This document shows positions 62,972 to 64,000 of a stretch of 64,000 nt of DNA, one piece after another. The first letter of the stretch is position 1. Every line of letters begins with the position of its first letter. Origin of the DNA: Acidobacteriota bacterium (GTDB taxonomy: Bacteria > Acidobacteriota > Vicinamibacteria > Vicinamibacterales > SCN-69-37); contig JADYYY010000002.1 in the NCBI GenBank assembly GCA_020853395.1, forward strand, positions 84,609 to 148,608. The letters are read 5' to 3'. Under the pieces are notes generated by a model. That model had not been told where the DNA came from, made no database searches, and saw only the letters and a program-made list of their open reading frames with translations. Position numbers and translations under genes: made by a program.

Positions 62972-63924
62972 CCGGATCGGCTGTCGTCGCCGGAGCCGGC
63001 TGCGCTCTGAGCCGTCCGGCCGGCGCGTCGGTCGGCCGAGCGGTCTGCTCGCCGCGCCCTGGCAGAACACCTCACGCGGTACCACTGGTGCAGCCGCTCT
63101 GGCGTGCCGAGATCTGACCAGCCCATAGCCGCGGGCCAGATGTACGCGCTCAGCCGCCGTGCGCGTCCGAGAACGTCGCGCGAGAAGTCGTGTGCCGGCA
63201 GTGCGGCGTAAGCCGACTCCAGGAACGTGCCGCGCTCGGCCGGAGGCAAGCGAAGCGCCGCGTCGAAGACGCCGTGCAGATCGGGCAAGAGCTCCACGTA
63301 GAGATCGCGGATCGCGCTCGCGCGCCCCACGATCACCATCGTGTTCCAGACCGCGCCGCGAGCGAGCAACCGCGTGGCAACCTCGCTCGTCGGCTTCTCG
63401 ACGAACGCCGAGACCGGCACGAACCCGCCGGGCTCGCTCCCCTCGCCGAGCGAGATCCAGCCGTAGTCGTCGCGCGGTGCCGCGGCTTCCACGCCGAACA
63501 GCACGAGATCGTTGCGCTGCTGTGCGCGCCGCGCCGCCTCCGCCACTCCTCGCCGGAACGTCGCATCGTCCAACACGCCATGATCGGACGGGGTGATCAC
63601 GACGATGGCGTCAGGCTGCGTATCGAGGACGGGCGTGAGCGCCAGCAGCACGCCCGCGGCCGTTCCGCGATCGCGCGGCTGCACGACGACGGTCGTGCCG
63701 GCCCCCGCCACCTCGCCGGCAACCACGTAGTCGACGTGGCTCGCGTCGACGATCACCACCGTCCTCGACGGTGGCGCCAGCGGCTGCAGACGATCGAGCG
63801 TTTGGCCCAACAGCGACGTGCCGCACGGTGCGCGATAGAACTGCTTGGGCACGCCGCCCGTCACCGCGGCCAGTCGCTTGCCCGCTCCCGCGGCAAGAAC
63901 GACGGTCCACAGTTGGTCTCGCAT
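62929..63924 (-). CDS. Mannose-1-phosphate guanylyltransferase-like sugar nucleotidyltransferase
   Basis: 331 residues. NTP-transferase fold with VVLAAGAGKRLAAVTGGVPKQF (split here: VVLAAGAGKRL at 8-18, VPKQF at 25-29), the metal-binding PSDHG, FVEKPTSEVA, WNTMVIVGRA and the C-terminal MGWSDLGTPERL. The order is that of GDP-mannose pyrophosphorylases, making GDP-mannose for glycans, but the nucleotide is not certain. The last ~45 residues are Arg/Ala/Ser-rich and overlap the convergent gene, suggesting a stop lost and a run-on tail. GAGGAG precedes the ATG. Confidence 0.88.
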   Translation of the reverse strand: MRDQLWTVVLAAGAGKRLAAVTGGVPKQFYRAPCGTSLLGQTLDRLQPLAPPSRTVVIVDASHVDYVVAGEVAGAGTTVVVQPRDRGTAAGVLLALTPVLDTQPDAIVVITPSDHGVLDDATFRRGVAEAARRAQQRNDLVLFGVEAAAPRDDYGWISLGEGSEPGGFVPVSAFVEKPTSEVATRLLARGAVWNTMVIVGRASAIRDLYVELLPDLHGVFDAALRLPPAERGTFLESAYAALPAHDFSRDVLGRARRLSAYIWPAAMGWSDLGTPERLHQWYRVRCSARARRADRSADRRAGRTAQSAAGSGDDSRSGYGRAASTISTTNL

Positions 63925-64000
63925 GGCGTGCTCCTCGAATGCCCGCGGACGGACCCGGCAGGCCTGGAGGGGGGCGTGCGGTTCCAGGCTTCTTCGAGCT
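63925..64000. other. Window end, no gene seen
   Basis: 76 bp upstream of the nucleotidyltransferase, with no gene or clear promoter visible before the edge. Confidence 0.4.

Overview
The window is a high-GC (roughly two thirds G+C) bacterial chromosome segment with no plasmid, phage, insertion-sequence, CRISPR or rRNA signature. The gene content points to Acidobacteriota, most likely class Vicinamibacteria. The clues are two proteins related to the acidobacterial VWFA-related family, a TonB receptor with an N-terminal carboxypeptidase-regulatory domain, a DUF2934 protein, a PVC-type heme-binding CxxCH protein, a PQQ dehydrogenase with a private diheme cytochrome, and a typical acidobacterial ccm gene order. 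The lineage is an inference; no 16S gene is present.

Layout. 1-5652 (minus) is a cytochrome c maturation operon, ccmE - ccmF/H fusion - CcmI-like zinc-ribbon protein - Ig-like membrane protein - ccmA - ccmB, followed upstream by maf. 6312-8662 (plus) holds a DciA-like gene and a thiolase / 3-hydroxyacyl-CoA dehydrogenase pair. 8697-13534 (minus) holds a NarL-type two-component system and an amino-acid-type ABC importer whose substrate-binding/permease polypeptide is fused to a YdjM-like domain. 13673-15935 (minus) is an ECF sigma / anti-sigma / two Spy-like proteins stress operon. recA (16312) follows with a near-consensus promoter and a pair of palindromes upstream. 17387-19562 carries a VWFA-related protein and DUF2934; tRNA-Phe(GAA) is at 19712. 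20172-22948 is a set of small accessory genes: PadR/RDD pair, VOC protein, small zinc-ribbon protein, secreted protein.

23605-32688 (plus) is a carbohydrate block: TreZ, debranching enzyme, DUF2071, GH2 glycosidase, glycosyltransferase and UDP-galactopyranose mutase, closed by a 14-bp hairpin. Next come a broken SDR gene, a BON protein, an intact SDR, a DnaJ/zinc-ribbon/PilZ fusion, a TonB receptor, a B3/4 protein, an outer-membrane-type protein and an FKBP. 41563-48908 holds a large CxxCH dehydrogenase-like protein with a LamG partner, a P1B-type ATPase, cyclopropane-fatty-acid synthase and a thioredoxin-2-like protein. 48950-54860 is a signalling block: hybrid histidine kinase, outer-membrane barrel and cupredoxin-like protein in one operon, a divergent HD-GYP regulator, then a PilZ gene under a consensus sigma-54 promoter. 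55033-58638 is a VWFA-like / diheme cytochrome / PQQ dehydrogenase operon, followed by a YVTN propeller lipoprotein, a pseudokinase-PEGA / TPR-TonB_C pair, and a sugar nucleotidyltransferase.

Working together: much of the window concerns the periplasm and envelope. The ccm operon would attach heme to the CxxCH proteins encoded later, the PQQ dehydrogenase is likely to pass electrons to its neighbouring diheme cytochrome, and several stress and c-di-GMP modules watch the envelope. The best candidates for something new are the modified cytochrome c maturation operon (Cys-type CcmE, CcmF-CcmH fusion, CcmI-like zinc ribbon), the cupredoxin/barrel/hybrid-kinase/HD-GYP block, the pseudokinase-PEGA/TonB_C pair, and the DnaJ-zinc-PilZ fusion.
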